Program-made: the position numbers and the translations under genes | NCBI GenBank assembly: GCA_018715445.1 | Contig: DVLP01000142.1 | Coordinates: forward strand, 1 to 13,852 | Direction of reading: 5' to 3' | DNA: 13,852 bases | Origin: Candidatus Avipropionibacterium avicola | GTDB lineage: Bacteria; Actinomycetota; Actinomycetes; Propionibacteriales; Propionibacteriaceae | The notes under the pieces: generated by a model | What the model was told of the DNA's origin: nothing | What the model saw: the letters and a program-made list of their open reading frames with translations, nothing else | The model's database searches: none | Part shown: one piece after another, positions 1 through 6,230 of the stretch | Numbering within the stretch: position 1 is the first letter of the stretch | Layout of the letters: each line of letters begins with the position of its first letter

Positions 1-1
1 C

Positions 2-1051
2 GCCTGCCCCTGCGCCCTGGGCCTGGCGACCCCGACCGCGTTGATGGTCGGCACCGGCCGCGGCGCCCAGCTCGGCATCCTGCTGCGCGGACCGGAAGCC
101 CTCGAGGCGACCCGCCGGGTGGATGCGATCCTGCTCGACAAGACCGGCACGGTGACCACCGGGGAGATGACGGTGGCCGACGTCCATCCCTTCGGTGGCG
201 TCGATCGCGACGATCTGCTCCGCCTCGCCGCTGCCGCCGAGAGCGGGTCGGAGCACCCGTTGGCCAAGGCGGTGGTCTCGGCGGCCGACGGACTGGTCGT
301 CCCCGATCTCACCGAGTTCACCAACACGGCCGGCCTCGGCGTCAGCGCCACCGTGGTCGAGGACCACCGGACCCGAGCCGTACGGGTGGGACGGCCCGCA
401 GACGTCCCCGACGCGCTGGCCGACACCGTCGAGCTGGCCCGTCGATCGGGTCAGACCCCCGTGATGGTGTGGATCGACGACCGCGTCGCCGGCCTGATCT
501 GCATCGCCGACACCATCCGGGACAACGCCCCTGAGGTGGTGGCGCAGCTGAAGCGCCTCGGTCTGGAGCCGATGCTGCTCACCGGCGACCACGAGACCGC
601 GGCACGCTCCGTCGCCGATGCGGTCGGCATCGACACCGTGATCGCCGGGGTGATGCCCCAGGAGAAGGCCGAGACGGTGGCCCGCCTGCAGTCCGAGCGC
701 AAGCGGGTCGCCATGGTCGGCGACGGGGTCAACGATGCGGCCGCCCTGGCCACGGCCGATCTCGGGATCGCCATGGGGGCCGGGACCGATGCCGCGATCG
801 AGGCCTCCGACCTCACCCTGGTCCGCAACGACCTGGCCGGCGTCCTCGACGGGATCCGCTTGGCCCGGGCGACGTGGCGCACCATCGTCGGCAATCTGGT
901 CTGGGCCTTCGGCTACAACGTGGCCGCCATCCCGATCGCTGCCGCCGGCCTGCTGAACCCGATGGTGGCCGGGGGTGCCATGGCCCTCAGCTCGGTGCTG
1001 GTCGTGCTGAACAGCCTGCGGCTGCGCGGATTCCGCCCGACCAAACCCTGA
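2..1051 (+). CDS. copA: Cu(+)-type P1B ATPase, 3' part (5' end outside window)
   Basis: This is the C-terminal 349 residues of a heavy-metal P-type ATPase that exports Cu(+) across the cytoplasmic membrane using ATP. The reading frame is open from base 2 and begins in the CPC metal-binding motif of the membrane helix (ACPCALGLATPT). It continues through the phosphorylation motif DKTGT (Asp at bases 137-139), the nucleotide-binding SEHPLA motif that typifies P1B pumps (around 247-265), TGDH (around 580) and the hinge GDGVNDAA (around 719-742). Two closing membrane helices follow (around 880-1020), and the protein ends in a short basic tail. CPC together with SEHP indicates monovalent copper or silver; the N-terminal metal-binding domains and first helices lie outside the window. 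It converges on the next gene, with a hairpin between them. Family assignment is secure; copper rather than silver is inferred. Confidence 0.94.
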   Translation, partial: ACPCALGLATPTALMVGTGRGAQLGILLRGPEALEATRRVDAILLDKTGTVTTGEMTVADVHPFGGVDRDDLLRLAAAAESGSEHPLAKAVVSAADGLVVPDLTEFTNTAGLGVSATVVEDHRTRAVRVGRPADVPDALADTVELARRSGQTPVMVWIDDRVAGLICIADTIRDNAPEVVAQLKRLGLEPMLLTGDHETAARSVADAVGIDTVIAGVMPQEKAETVARLQSERKRVAMVGDGVNDAAALATADLGIAMGAGTDAAIEASDLTLVRNDLAGVLDGIRLARATWRTIVGNLVWAFGYNVAAIPIAAAGLLNPMVAGGAMALSSVLVVLNSLRLRGFRPTKP

Positions 1052-1067
1052 GCAGAGGCCTTCGGGT

Positions 1068-1092
1068 GCGCAGCCGGGCCCCGGCCGTGCGC
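1068..1092. terminator. Convergent bidirectional hairpin terminator
   Basis: The arms GCGCA-GCCGG (1068-1077) and CCGGC-(CG)-TGCGC (1081-1092) pair as a 10-bp GC-rich stem with a three-base loop and a two-base bulge. The hairpin lies in the 43-base gap between the convergent copper ATPase and oxidoreductase genes and could stop transcription from both sides. There is no T-tract, which is common in high-GC actinobacteria. Confidence 0.55.
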
Positions 1093-1094
1093 CG

Positions 1095-1958
1095 TCAGGG
1101 GGTGGGCCGTTCCACGCTCACCCACTGCCCACCGGTGTCGAGGGAGTCGCGGGAGCCAGCGAGGACGGCGACCAGGCGGGCCAACTCCTCGGGGCTGGAC
1201 TCGGGCTCACCACCTGCGAGGAAGTCGAGGTAGTGGCCGAAGAGGTTGGTGTAGAAGGCATTCGCATCGGTCACGGCGACGGTCCGCCACTGGCCGTCGA
1301 CCTTCACCCCGCCGGTCCAGCCGAGCTCGGTCGCGGCATTGTCGCCGGTGCGGCAGTCGACCAGGGTGCGGCGCTCCCCGTGGTCGAGCACCAGCAGCCT
1401 GCTGTCGGCCACCCCGTGCTCGGCGACCCGGGAGATGTCGTGACCCCCGAGACGGACCGCGAGCGAGACGGTGTGGATGCCGTAGTGGTCCCACACGCCG
1501 TACCCGCGGGCGAAGGCATCCTCGACCTGGCTCGGGTCCACGCCGTCGAGGATCTCCTCGACCTCGGCGGCGTAGCGCAGGCCTGACCCACTGAAGATCG
1601 GGCTCCGGTACGACTTCGCCAGGTCGACGATCTCCCAGGCCTGGCTGACATCCAGGGCCAACAGCTTGTCGAAGACCACCCGCTTGCCGGCCGGCAGCAC
1701 CTGCTGGGCCGTCGCCAGATGGGTGTCCAGGTTGTCCGGCGCGAGCACGATGATCCCGTCGGCAGCCTCGACCGCCTCCGCCACGGACCCGGCGCGCGGG
1801 ACGTCGTGCTCGGCACACCAGTCGGTGCCCGGTGTCGGGTCGGACTCGTAGGCCGCGACCAGCTCGACATCGCGGTCGGCGAAGGTCGTGTTCAGCAGGC
1901 GATGGAAGACATCGGCGTGGTAGTTGGCGAGGTGATGGTCCACGAAGGCAATGCGCAC
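1095..1958 (-). CDS. Small Gfo/Idh/MocA-like oxidoreductase
   Basis: This 287-residue protein is related to Gfo/Idh/MocA sugar dehydrogenases, which use NAD(P) to oxidise or reduce sugars and cyclitols. A Rossmann-like N-terminal half (strand VRIAFVDHH, then ELVAAYE, then GIIVLAPDNLDTHL at 68-81) leads to VVFDKLLALD (94-103). That segment sits where the family normally has its EKP motif. A C-terminal alpha/beta domain contains HYGIHTVS (158-165), where the family carries its catalytic His. The protein is shorter than the usual 330-380 residues. The GxGxxG nucleotide loop is absent and DK replaces EK, so activity or cofactor use may differ. The GTG at 1958 was chosen because the conserved N-terminal strand starts there and upstream residues look non-coding. 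The Shine-Dalgarno match is weak (GTGAG). It is divergent from the secreted-protein gene. Confidence 0.72.
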   Translation of the reverse strand: MRIAFVDHHLANYHADVFHRLLNTTFADRDVELVAAYESDPTPGTDWCAEHDVPRAGSVAEAVEAADGIIVLAPDNLDTHLATAQQVLPAGKRVVFDKLLALDVSQAWEIVDLAKSYRSPIFSGSGLRYAAEVEEILDGVDPSQVEDAFARGYGVWDHYGIHTVSLAVRLGGHDISRVAEHGVADSRLLVLDHGERRTLVDCRTGDNAATELGWTGGVKVDGQWRTVAVTDANAFYTNLFGHYLDFLAGGEPESSPEELARLVAVLAGSRDSLDTGGQWVSVERPTP

Positions 1959-2068
1959 ACGCTCACGGTGGCACTGATCCGGCGTACGGGCAAACCCCGT
2001 CCCTCCTACTGGACCGGACACAGGAAAACCCTGATGACATCGCCTCGGCCGACTGTTTGGGTGGACCG

Positions 2069-2476
2069 ATGACAACACACCGAAGCAGAGTCCCCGCATG
2101 CCTCGGCCGGATCGTCGTCGGCATCCTCCTGGTTGCCGGCCTCGCCCTGGGCGGCACGGCCTCAACGGCCCACGCGGGCAAGAACCAATCCATCACGGTG
2201 GCGGGTGGCCAAGCCACCTTCCAGCACTACGGCGAGATCCTCACCGCCTCGGACACCCGCAAGGACGGCCGCTGCGTCACCGCGACCATCAAGTGGGTCC
2301 ACGGCGACATCAACAACCGCATCCTCTACAAGAGCGTCACGGCCTGTGGCTACGGGACCGTGAAGCACATTCGCCCCCTCAACTTCGACGAAGGCCAGTG
2401 GGTCGCCATCCAGGTCTGCTACACCGGCGGCGGCAAGGCCGACAAGTGCAGCAAGTGGCAGGACGCGGTGGCCTGA
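2069..2476 (+). CDS. Small secreted cysteine-containing protein
   Basis: This is a 135-residue protein of unrecognised family. Residues 1-36 form a Sec signal peptide: basic start (MTTHRSR), hydrophobic core (IVVGILLVAGLALGG, 15-29) and an AHA cleavage site before GKNQ. The ~99-residue mature part has four cysteines (69, 93, 117, 127), which fits two disulfides, and alternating hydrophobic stretches (CVTATIKWV, WVAIQVCY) that suggest a small beta-sandwich. The ATG at 2069 follows a GGGTGG ribosome binding site; the same frame is open further upstream but lacks a signal-like start there. The stop is 65 bases before the dehydrogenase gene, so co-transcription is possible. It is probably exported and stabilised by disulfides outside the cell. 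Function is unknown. Confidence 0.78.
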   Translation: MTTHRSRVPACLGRIVVGILLVAGLALGGTASTAHAGKNQSITVAGGQATFQHYGEILTASDTRKDGRCVTATIKWVHGDINNRILYKSVTACGYGTVKHIRPLNFDEGQWVAIQVCYTGGGKADKCSKWQDAVA

Positions 2477-2541
2477 CCCTCGCCCGGTAGCGTGGCGTCA
2501 CCGCGGCCAGGAGGCGCCGCGCCGAGAGGGGATTTCCACCC

Positions 2542-3318
2542 GTGTTCAACACCGGACTCGACAACCTGAGCGAGCAGTGGTTCGAGGGACAGACCGCCGT
2601 CGTCACCGGCGGTTCGCGCGGCCTGGGGCTGGCCATCACCAGCGTGCTCCAGGCCCGCGGTGCCTCGGTCTGCATCATCGACAACAATGCCGAGGCGCTC
2701 GCCGAGGCGGCAGCCGTGCTCGATCCGCACCGCACCGCCACCGCGTTCGCCGACATCCGTGACGGCGAGCAGGTCGAGACCGCGCTCGCCATCGCCCAGC
2801 AGGCGTTCGGGCCCGGGATCGACATCCTGGTCAACAATGCCGGCGTGGTCGGCACCAACGGCCTGACCTGGGACCTCGACGACGACAACTGGGGCCTGGT
2901 GCTCGGCGTCAACCTCGACGGCACCTTCCGCTGCTGTCGCGCCGTCGCCCCGGTCATGAAGGACAACGGCTACGGCCGGATCGTCAACATCGCCTCCATC
3001 GCCGGCAAGGAGGGCAACCCCAATGCCGCGCACTACTCGACCTCCAAGGCCGGGGTCATCGGGCTGACCAAGAGCCTGGGCAAGGAGTTGGCCACCGACG
3101 GCGTCCTGGTCAACGCCGTCGCCCCGGCCGTGATCTCCACCCCGATGCTGGACGACATGACCGCCGAGCACGTCGCGTACATGAAGTCGAAGATCCCGAT
3201 GGCACGCTTCGCCGAGACCAGCGAAGTCGCCCACCTGGTCGCCTTCCTGTCCAGCCCGCTGATGACCTTCTCCACCGGAGCCGTCTTCGACGCCTCGGGG
3301 GGACGCGCCACCTACTGA
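2542..3318 (+). CDS. SDR-family NAD-dependent dehydrogenase
   Basis: This is a classical short-chain dehydrogenase/reductase of 258 residues, the normal length. It has the cofactor loop TGGSRGLG (22-29), Asp47 at the end of the second strand (which favours NAD over NADP), NNAG (98-101), Asn124, and the catalytic Ser152, Tyr165 and Lys169 (YSTSK). The C-terminal DASGGRATY resembles SDRs acting on sugar acids, and the FabG group is the nearest general label, but the substrate cannot be told from sequence. The GTG start is preceded by GAGAGGGG at a suitable distance. The gene follows the secreted-protein gene by 65 bases and ends at a hairpin shared with the convergent yigZ-type gene. All active-site residues are present, so it should be a working enzyme. 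Confidence 0.9.
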   Translation: MFNTGLDNLSEQWFEGQTAVVTGGSRGLGLAITSVLQARGASVCIIDNNAEALAEAAAVLDPHRTATAFADIRDGEQVETALAIAQQAFGPGIDILVNNAGVVGTNGLTWDLDDDNWGLVLGVNLDGTFRCCRAVAPVMKDNGYGRIVNIASIAGKEGNPNAAHYSTSKAGVIGLTKSLGKELATDGVLVNAVAPAVISTPMLDDMTAEHVAYMKSKIPMARFAETSEVAHLVAFLSSPLMTFSTGAVFDASGGRATY

Positions 3319-3329
3319 CCGCGCCATCC

Positions 3330-3355
3330 CCTGACCAGGACCCCGACCGGTCAGG
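3330..3355. terminator. Convergent hairpin terminator
   Basis: CCTGACC (3330-3336) pairs with GGTCAGG (3349-3355), and an inner GG/CC pair can extend the stem past a bulged A. The right arm overlaps the stop codon of the minus-strand gene ending at 3351. Its position between converging genes suggests a two-way terminator. Confidence 0.5.
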
Positions 3356-4010
3356 CCCAACGGGTGGCACCGTCCTGGCAGCGGGCCGTCCCGGACGTGA
3401 GCTCGGCCAGGTCGGCCTCCAGCCCGGCGCGGTCGGCGGGCGCGACGGCCACAGTGATCCGTACCGACGGGCCCGACTCTGTGGCGAGCCCCCACTCGGT
3501 GTCGAGCACGGCATGGTCACGGTTGCGCAGCTCCGCCTCGACCCGTCCGGCGATGGCCGGGTCGACGACCACACCGATCTCGTGGAGCAGGCGCACCTCA
3601 CGGACCCGGGCGCGGTCCACGGCCGCTCGGACCGCATCGCCGTAGGCACGCACCAGTCCCCCGGTGCCGAGCAGGGTGCCGCCGAACCACCGGGTGACCA
3701 CGGCGACCACCTCGGTCAGCCCGGAGCCCCGCAGCACCTCCAACATCGGGGCACCCGCAGTCCCGGAGGGCTCGCCGTCGTCGGAGGACCGCTCGATCGC
3801 TCCCGCCGGACCCAGGACGAAGGCCGAGCAGTGGTGCCGGGCGTCCCAGTGCTGCCGACGTACGGCGTCGACCTCGGCCCGCGCCTGCGCCTCGTCGGCG
3901 ACCGGGACGAGTCGACACAGGAAGCGGGACCGCTTGACCTCCAGCTCCGCCTCCACCGCAGCGGCCACGGTCCGATAGCTGTCAGACCGATGGCTGTCAG
4001 ATCCGCTCAC
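3351..4010 (-). CDS. yigZ: YigZ/IMPACT family protein
   Basis: This 219-residue protein belongs to the UPF0029/IMPACT family (E. coli YigZ), whose bacterial members are cytosolic and of unsettled biochemical role; eukaryotic IMPACT modulates Gcn2 signalling. The N-terminal domain shows the family signature: ELEVKRSRF (22-30), HHCSAFVLG (59-67), DDGEPSGTAG (77-86) and TRWFGGTLLGTGGLVRAYG (106-124). A less conserved C-terminal domain (about 140-205) has the ferredoxin-like look of the DUF1949 part. The GTG at 4010 was chosen because family members carry the Y-x-T-V segment just before ELEVKRSRF, and no later start keeps it. The Shine-Dalgarno candidate (GAGGGG) is rather distant. The first codons contain a 15-bp tandem duplication. 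It is divergent from the Tat-exported protein gene. Family assignment is secure; cellular role unknown. Confidence 0.9.
   Translation of the reverse strand: MSGSDSHRSDSYRTVAAAVEAELEVKRSRFLCRLVPVADEAQARAEVDAVRRQHWDARHHCSAFVLGPAGAIERSSDDGEPSGTAGAPMLEVLRGSGLTEVVAVVTRWFGGTLLGTGGLVRAYGDAVRAAVDRARVREVRLLHEIGVVVDPAIAGRVEAELRNRDHAVLDTEWGLATESGPSVRITVAVAPADRAGLEADLAELTSGTARCQDGATRWA
3973..4002. repeat. 15-bp tandem duplication in 5' end of yigZ
   Basis: Two adjacent 15-base units (3973-3987 and 3988-4002) match at 13 of 15 positions. On the coding strand they encode two copies of S-D-S-H/Y-R near the N-terminus. They are in frame and therefore add five residues; this looks like a slippage duplication in a tolerant N-terminal tail. 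Confidence 0.7.
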
Positions 4011-4140
4011 ACCGACAGCGTAGGCCCCTCAGCGGGAGTTGCGGACACTCCACAACCCCGGCCGTAGCCGATCCCAGGCCCCCGAATGTCCCGAATCCGG
4101 CCGATCGACGAGCGTGCCGTGGGCGATGGGCGAAGGACCC

Positions 4141-4170
4141 TTGCCCTCCGGTCGTCCCAGTCACTACGGT
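4141..4170 (+). promoter_or_regulatory. Possible promoter of the Tat-exported protein gene
   Basis: TTGCCC (4141-4146) and TACGGT (4165-4170) are separated by 18 bases. They match the -35 TTG and -10 TAnnnT cores only partly, so the call is weak. The position, about 40 bases before the ATG at 4209, is suitable. Confidence 0.28.
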
Positions 4171-4208
4171 CCGGCGACATCGCTGTCGATCACCGAAGGA
4201 GAACACCG

Positions 4209-5393
4209 ATGTCCCCCTCACTCCCACGACGCTCTGCAATCTCAGGACCGTCTGCGATCTCCCGTCGGCGCACACTCGCCCTGATGGGCACCGCCGTGGC
4301 GGCCGGAGCACTGGCCAGGCCGACGCTCTCGCAGGCCGCCGTCGTCCGGCCCGACACCCTGCTGGAGTGGGTCGACGAGCAGGTCGACTTCATCCTGTCC
4401 AAGCAGCTCAGCAGCGGCGCCGTGCTGGCCCCCGACGACGTCACGATCACCCCGTACTTCGTGAGTTGGGGCCTGATGGGTCTGGCCCGGGTCAACGACG
4501 AACGCTCCCGCACCGCGATCGGGCGCTATCTCGAGTGGTACCTCGACCATCTCAACACCGCCGAGGAGGACCTGTACGGCTTCGCCGGCACGGTCTACGT
4601 CCACAGTTACGACCCCGACACCGGCGCCGAGACCAGTACGGGGGCGTACAGCTCGGTCGACGCCGGTGTGGCCACCCCGGTGATGCTGGCGCGCGACGCC
4701 TGGGCCACCGGTGACACCGACCTGCAGGCCTACGTCCTGGACCAGATCGAGCTGTGGGAGTCGATGATCGACATCGACGTCAACTCGGCCCCCGACGGCG
4801 TGGCGCAGGACGACGGCCTGTGCGAGGTCCGCCCCGGCGGAGTGATCTATGTCCAGGACAATGCCGTGGTCCATGCCGGGATGCTGGCCCTGGCCGAGCT
4901 CGAGAAGGCCCTCGGCCGCAACGAGAAGGCGGCCCACTACCGCAGTCGGGCCCAGCGGCTGCGGACCGCGCTGCTCGCCAAGCTGTGGAGCGAGCAGAAC
5001 CAGACCTGGCACTGGGCGCTGTCCAACACCGGCAAGCCGAGCGAGTCGATCCCCGAGCGGCGGTTCTATCCGGAGGGCTGGGCACAGTACTGGCCGGTCC
5101 ACCTCGACATCGTGACCCCGAAGAGCCCGAAGGGGGCCGCGGCCTGGGCCTCCTACACCGAGGGCTATCCGAACTGGGCCGGCCTCGAGTTCGAGAACGA
5201 CTTCCCCCACACCGAGATGGCCTTGGCCGCGGTCAAGATGGGCGAGCGCCACGAAGCGGTCCGCATGCTCCAGTCCATCCGGGAGCGCTACGAGCCGTCC
5301 GGTTGGGGCGACAACTGGTACGTCGGTGAGTCCGGCCACTTCATCCGGGCAGCCCTGGCCGCTGCCGGCGGACGCAACCGGGTGGGCTGGTGA
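4209..5393 (+). CDS. Tat-exported (alpha/alpha)-barrel-like protein, putative carbohydrate-active
   Basis: This is a 394-residue exported protein. The Tat signal has SRRRTLAL at 18-25, a hydrophobic stretch (24-37) and a likely cleavage near SQAA at 41-44. The mature part is helical and Trp/Tyr-rich with recurring hairpins (WVDEQVDFILSKQ, FVSWGLMGLARV, YLEWYLDHLN, AGMLALAELEKALG, ALAAVKMGERHEAV). This is the pattern of an (alpha/alpha)6 toroid such as six-hairpin glycosidases and polysaccharide lyases. STGAYSSVDAGVATPVML (143-160) resembles the loop holding acidic catalytic residues in those folds, but no family was firmly recognised and catalytic residues are not assigned. ATG 4209 was chosen for its strong AAGGAG site; the frame stays open upstream but lacks a ribosome binding site. 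The convergent neighbour at 5568-6020 is a truncated paralogue. Export through Tat implies folding before secretion. Confidence 0.78.
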   Translation: MSPSLPRRSAISGPSAISRRRTLALMGTAVAAGALARPTLSQAAVVRPDTLLEWVDEQVDFILSKQLSSGAVLAPDDVTITPYFVSWGLMGLARVNDERSRTAIGRYLEWYLDHLNTAEEDLYGFAGTVYVHSYDPDTGAETSTGAYSSVDAGVATPVMLARDAWATGDTDLQAYVLDQIELWESMIDIDVNSAPDGVAQDDGLCEVRPGGVIYVQDNAVVHAGMLALAELEKALGRNEKAAHYRSRAQRLRTALLAKLWSEQNQTWHWALSNTGKPSESIPERRFYPEGWAQYWPVHLDIVTPKSPKGAAAWASYTEGYPNWAGLEFENDFPHTEMALAAVKMGERHEAVRMLQSIRERYEPSGWGDNWYVGESGHFIRAALAAAGGRNRVGW

Positions 5394-5418
5394 AGTCTGG
5401 TCCACCAACCACCCGGGC

Positions 5419-5431
5419 GCCCGCCGCGGGC
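5419..5431. terminator. Short hairpin between convergent paralogues
   Basis: GCCCG (5419-5423) and CGGGC (5427-5431) pair around a three-base loop in the 38-base gap between the intact gene and the convergent remnant. The hairpin is small but GC-only, and the placement is right for a terminator. Confidence 0.35.
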
Positions 5432-5567
5432 TCAGGCCTCGAGGTGGTCGAGCAGGAAGTAGGCCGCCGCTGTGTAGACGTCCATCAGGTTCTGCGACGT
5501 CAACGACATGTGGTGTTCCTCGTTGGGCAGTGACCGCTGGGTGAGGGCCACCTCGGGCCGCTTCTTC
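5432..5567 (-). pseudogene. 3' remnant of an unrelated hydrolase-like gene
   Basis: About 45 codons of coding-quality sequence end at the TGA at 5432, in a different frame from the upstream Tat-exported remnant. The peptide reads WKKRPEVALTQR, then SLPNEEHHMSL, then QNLMDVYTAAAYFLLDHLEA. The pattern PNEEHH followed by an Asn, Tyr and a helix ending LLDHL resembles the C-terminus of S9/prolyl-oligopeptidase-type alpha/beta hydrolases, where a His in that place belongs to the catalytic triad. It shows no similarity to the C-terminus of the intact paralogue (GESGHFIRAALAAAGG). It therefore looks like the surviving tail of another minus-strand gene joined by a deletion. The hydrolase family is a weak guess; the remnant status is better supported. 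Confidence 0.55.
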
Positions 5568-6020
5568 CACCGAGCTGTACGCACCCGTACTCGTCTCGGT
5601 GCCGGTCTCGGGGTCGTAGTCATGGACGTAGATCGTGCCGGCGAGGCCGTACAGGTCGTCCTCCGCGCTGTTGAGGTGGGCCAGGTACCACTCGAGATAG
5701 CTGCCGATGGTGGACCTGGCCCGCTCGTCATTGATCCGGGCAAGGCCCATCAGGCCCCAGCTGACGAAGTACGGGGTGATGGTGGTGCTGTCAGGGGCGA
5801 GGACTGCTCCGCTGCTCACCTGCTGGGAGCAGATGAAGTCGGCCTGTTCCTCGACCCAGTCACGTACGTCGGCGGTCCGGGTCGCGCGCTTCCGGGTCGG
5901 GCGCCGTCGGCTCGGGACGGCCGCTCGAGCGGTGGCTGGGCCGGCCAGGCTGCCGACAGCCGCGGCTGAGCCCACGAGACCGAGGACACTGCGTCTGGTG
6001 ATCGAACGGATCGGGGACAT
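5568..6020 (-). pseudogene. Truncated paralogue of the Tat-exported barrel protein
   Basis: This is the first ~151 codons of a gene closely related to the intact + strand gene at 4209-5393. The ATG at 6020 follows a good AAGGAG site. A Tat signal (TRRSVLGLVG, 8-17, then a hydrophobic stretch and ARAA) is followed by residues collinear with the intact protein: WVEEQADFICSQQVSSGAV, TPYFVSWGLMGLARI, YLEWYLAHLNSAEDDLYG, YDPETGTETSTGAYSSV. By eye the two DNA copies look about 80% identical over this stretch. Similarity stops abruptly at about 5568, inside the conserved STGAYSSV segment, where the frame runs into the hydrolase-like remnant out of register. The helical barrel is cut to roughly a third, so no working product is expected, although a frame stays open by chance far into the opposite gene. 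Its promoter appears intact. Confidence 0.8.
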
Positions 6021-6062
6021 GATCCAACTCCTTGCTGCGCTGCACGAATGGACTGGGGCGCG

Positions 6063-6091
6063 ACGCTAGGGAGGGCACTCAGGGGTGTCAA
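6063..6091 (-). promoter_or_regulatory. Near-consensus sigma-70-type promoter of the truncated paralogue
   Basis: On the minus strand a perfect TTGACA (6091-6086) is followed by a 17-base spacer and TAGCGT (6068-6063), which fits TAnnnT. Transcription would start near 6056, giving a ~36-base leader before the AAGGAG site and the ATG at 6020. This is the best promoter match seen in the window. Confidence 0.62.
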
Positions 6092-6156
6092 CGGTGCGGA
6101 CGGGTTGTCCCGGCGGCAGGAGGGCAGTCCGGTGAATCCGGACACGGATCATCATT

Positions 6157-6172
6157 AGTGACCGGAGTCACA
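6157..6172 (-). promoter_or_regulatory. Crp/GlxR-like palindromic operator
   Basis: Read on the minus strand, TGTGA-N6-TCACT matches the Crp/GlxR consensus TGTGA-N6-TCACA at nine of ten fixed positions. The inner GTGAC/GTCAC arms are perfect. The centre lies about 108 bases upstream of the predicted start of the truncated paralogue, a place used by activators. GlxR is a cAMP-responsive regulator of carbon metabolism in actinobacteria; binding here is inferred. Confidence 0.45.
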
Positions 6173-6230
6173 GCGAGATAGTGGCAGGCGCAAACGCGGA
6201 GTCAACCCCGAGCGGCCCGGCGTCGGTGGA

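Noticed and set aside
4035..4051. GGAGT-N7-ACTCC inverted repeat in the yigZ/Tat-protein divergent gap as an operator
   Set aside because: Five-base arms in GC-rich DNA are common by chance, and nothing else supports a binding site.
4242..6020. A 592-codon open frame on the minus strand beginning with the truncated Tat-exported paralogue
   Set aside because: Only the first ~151 codons resemble a protein. The rest reads antisense through the intact gene and has no domain-like pattern; it stays open because of high GC.
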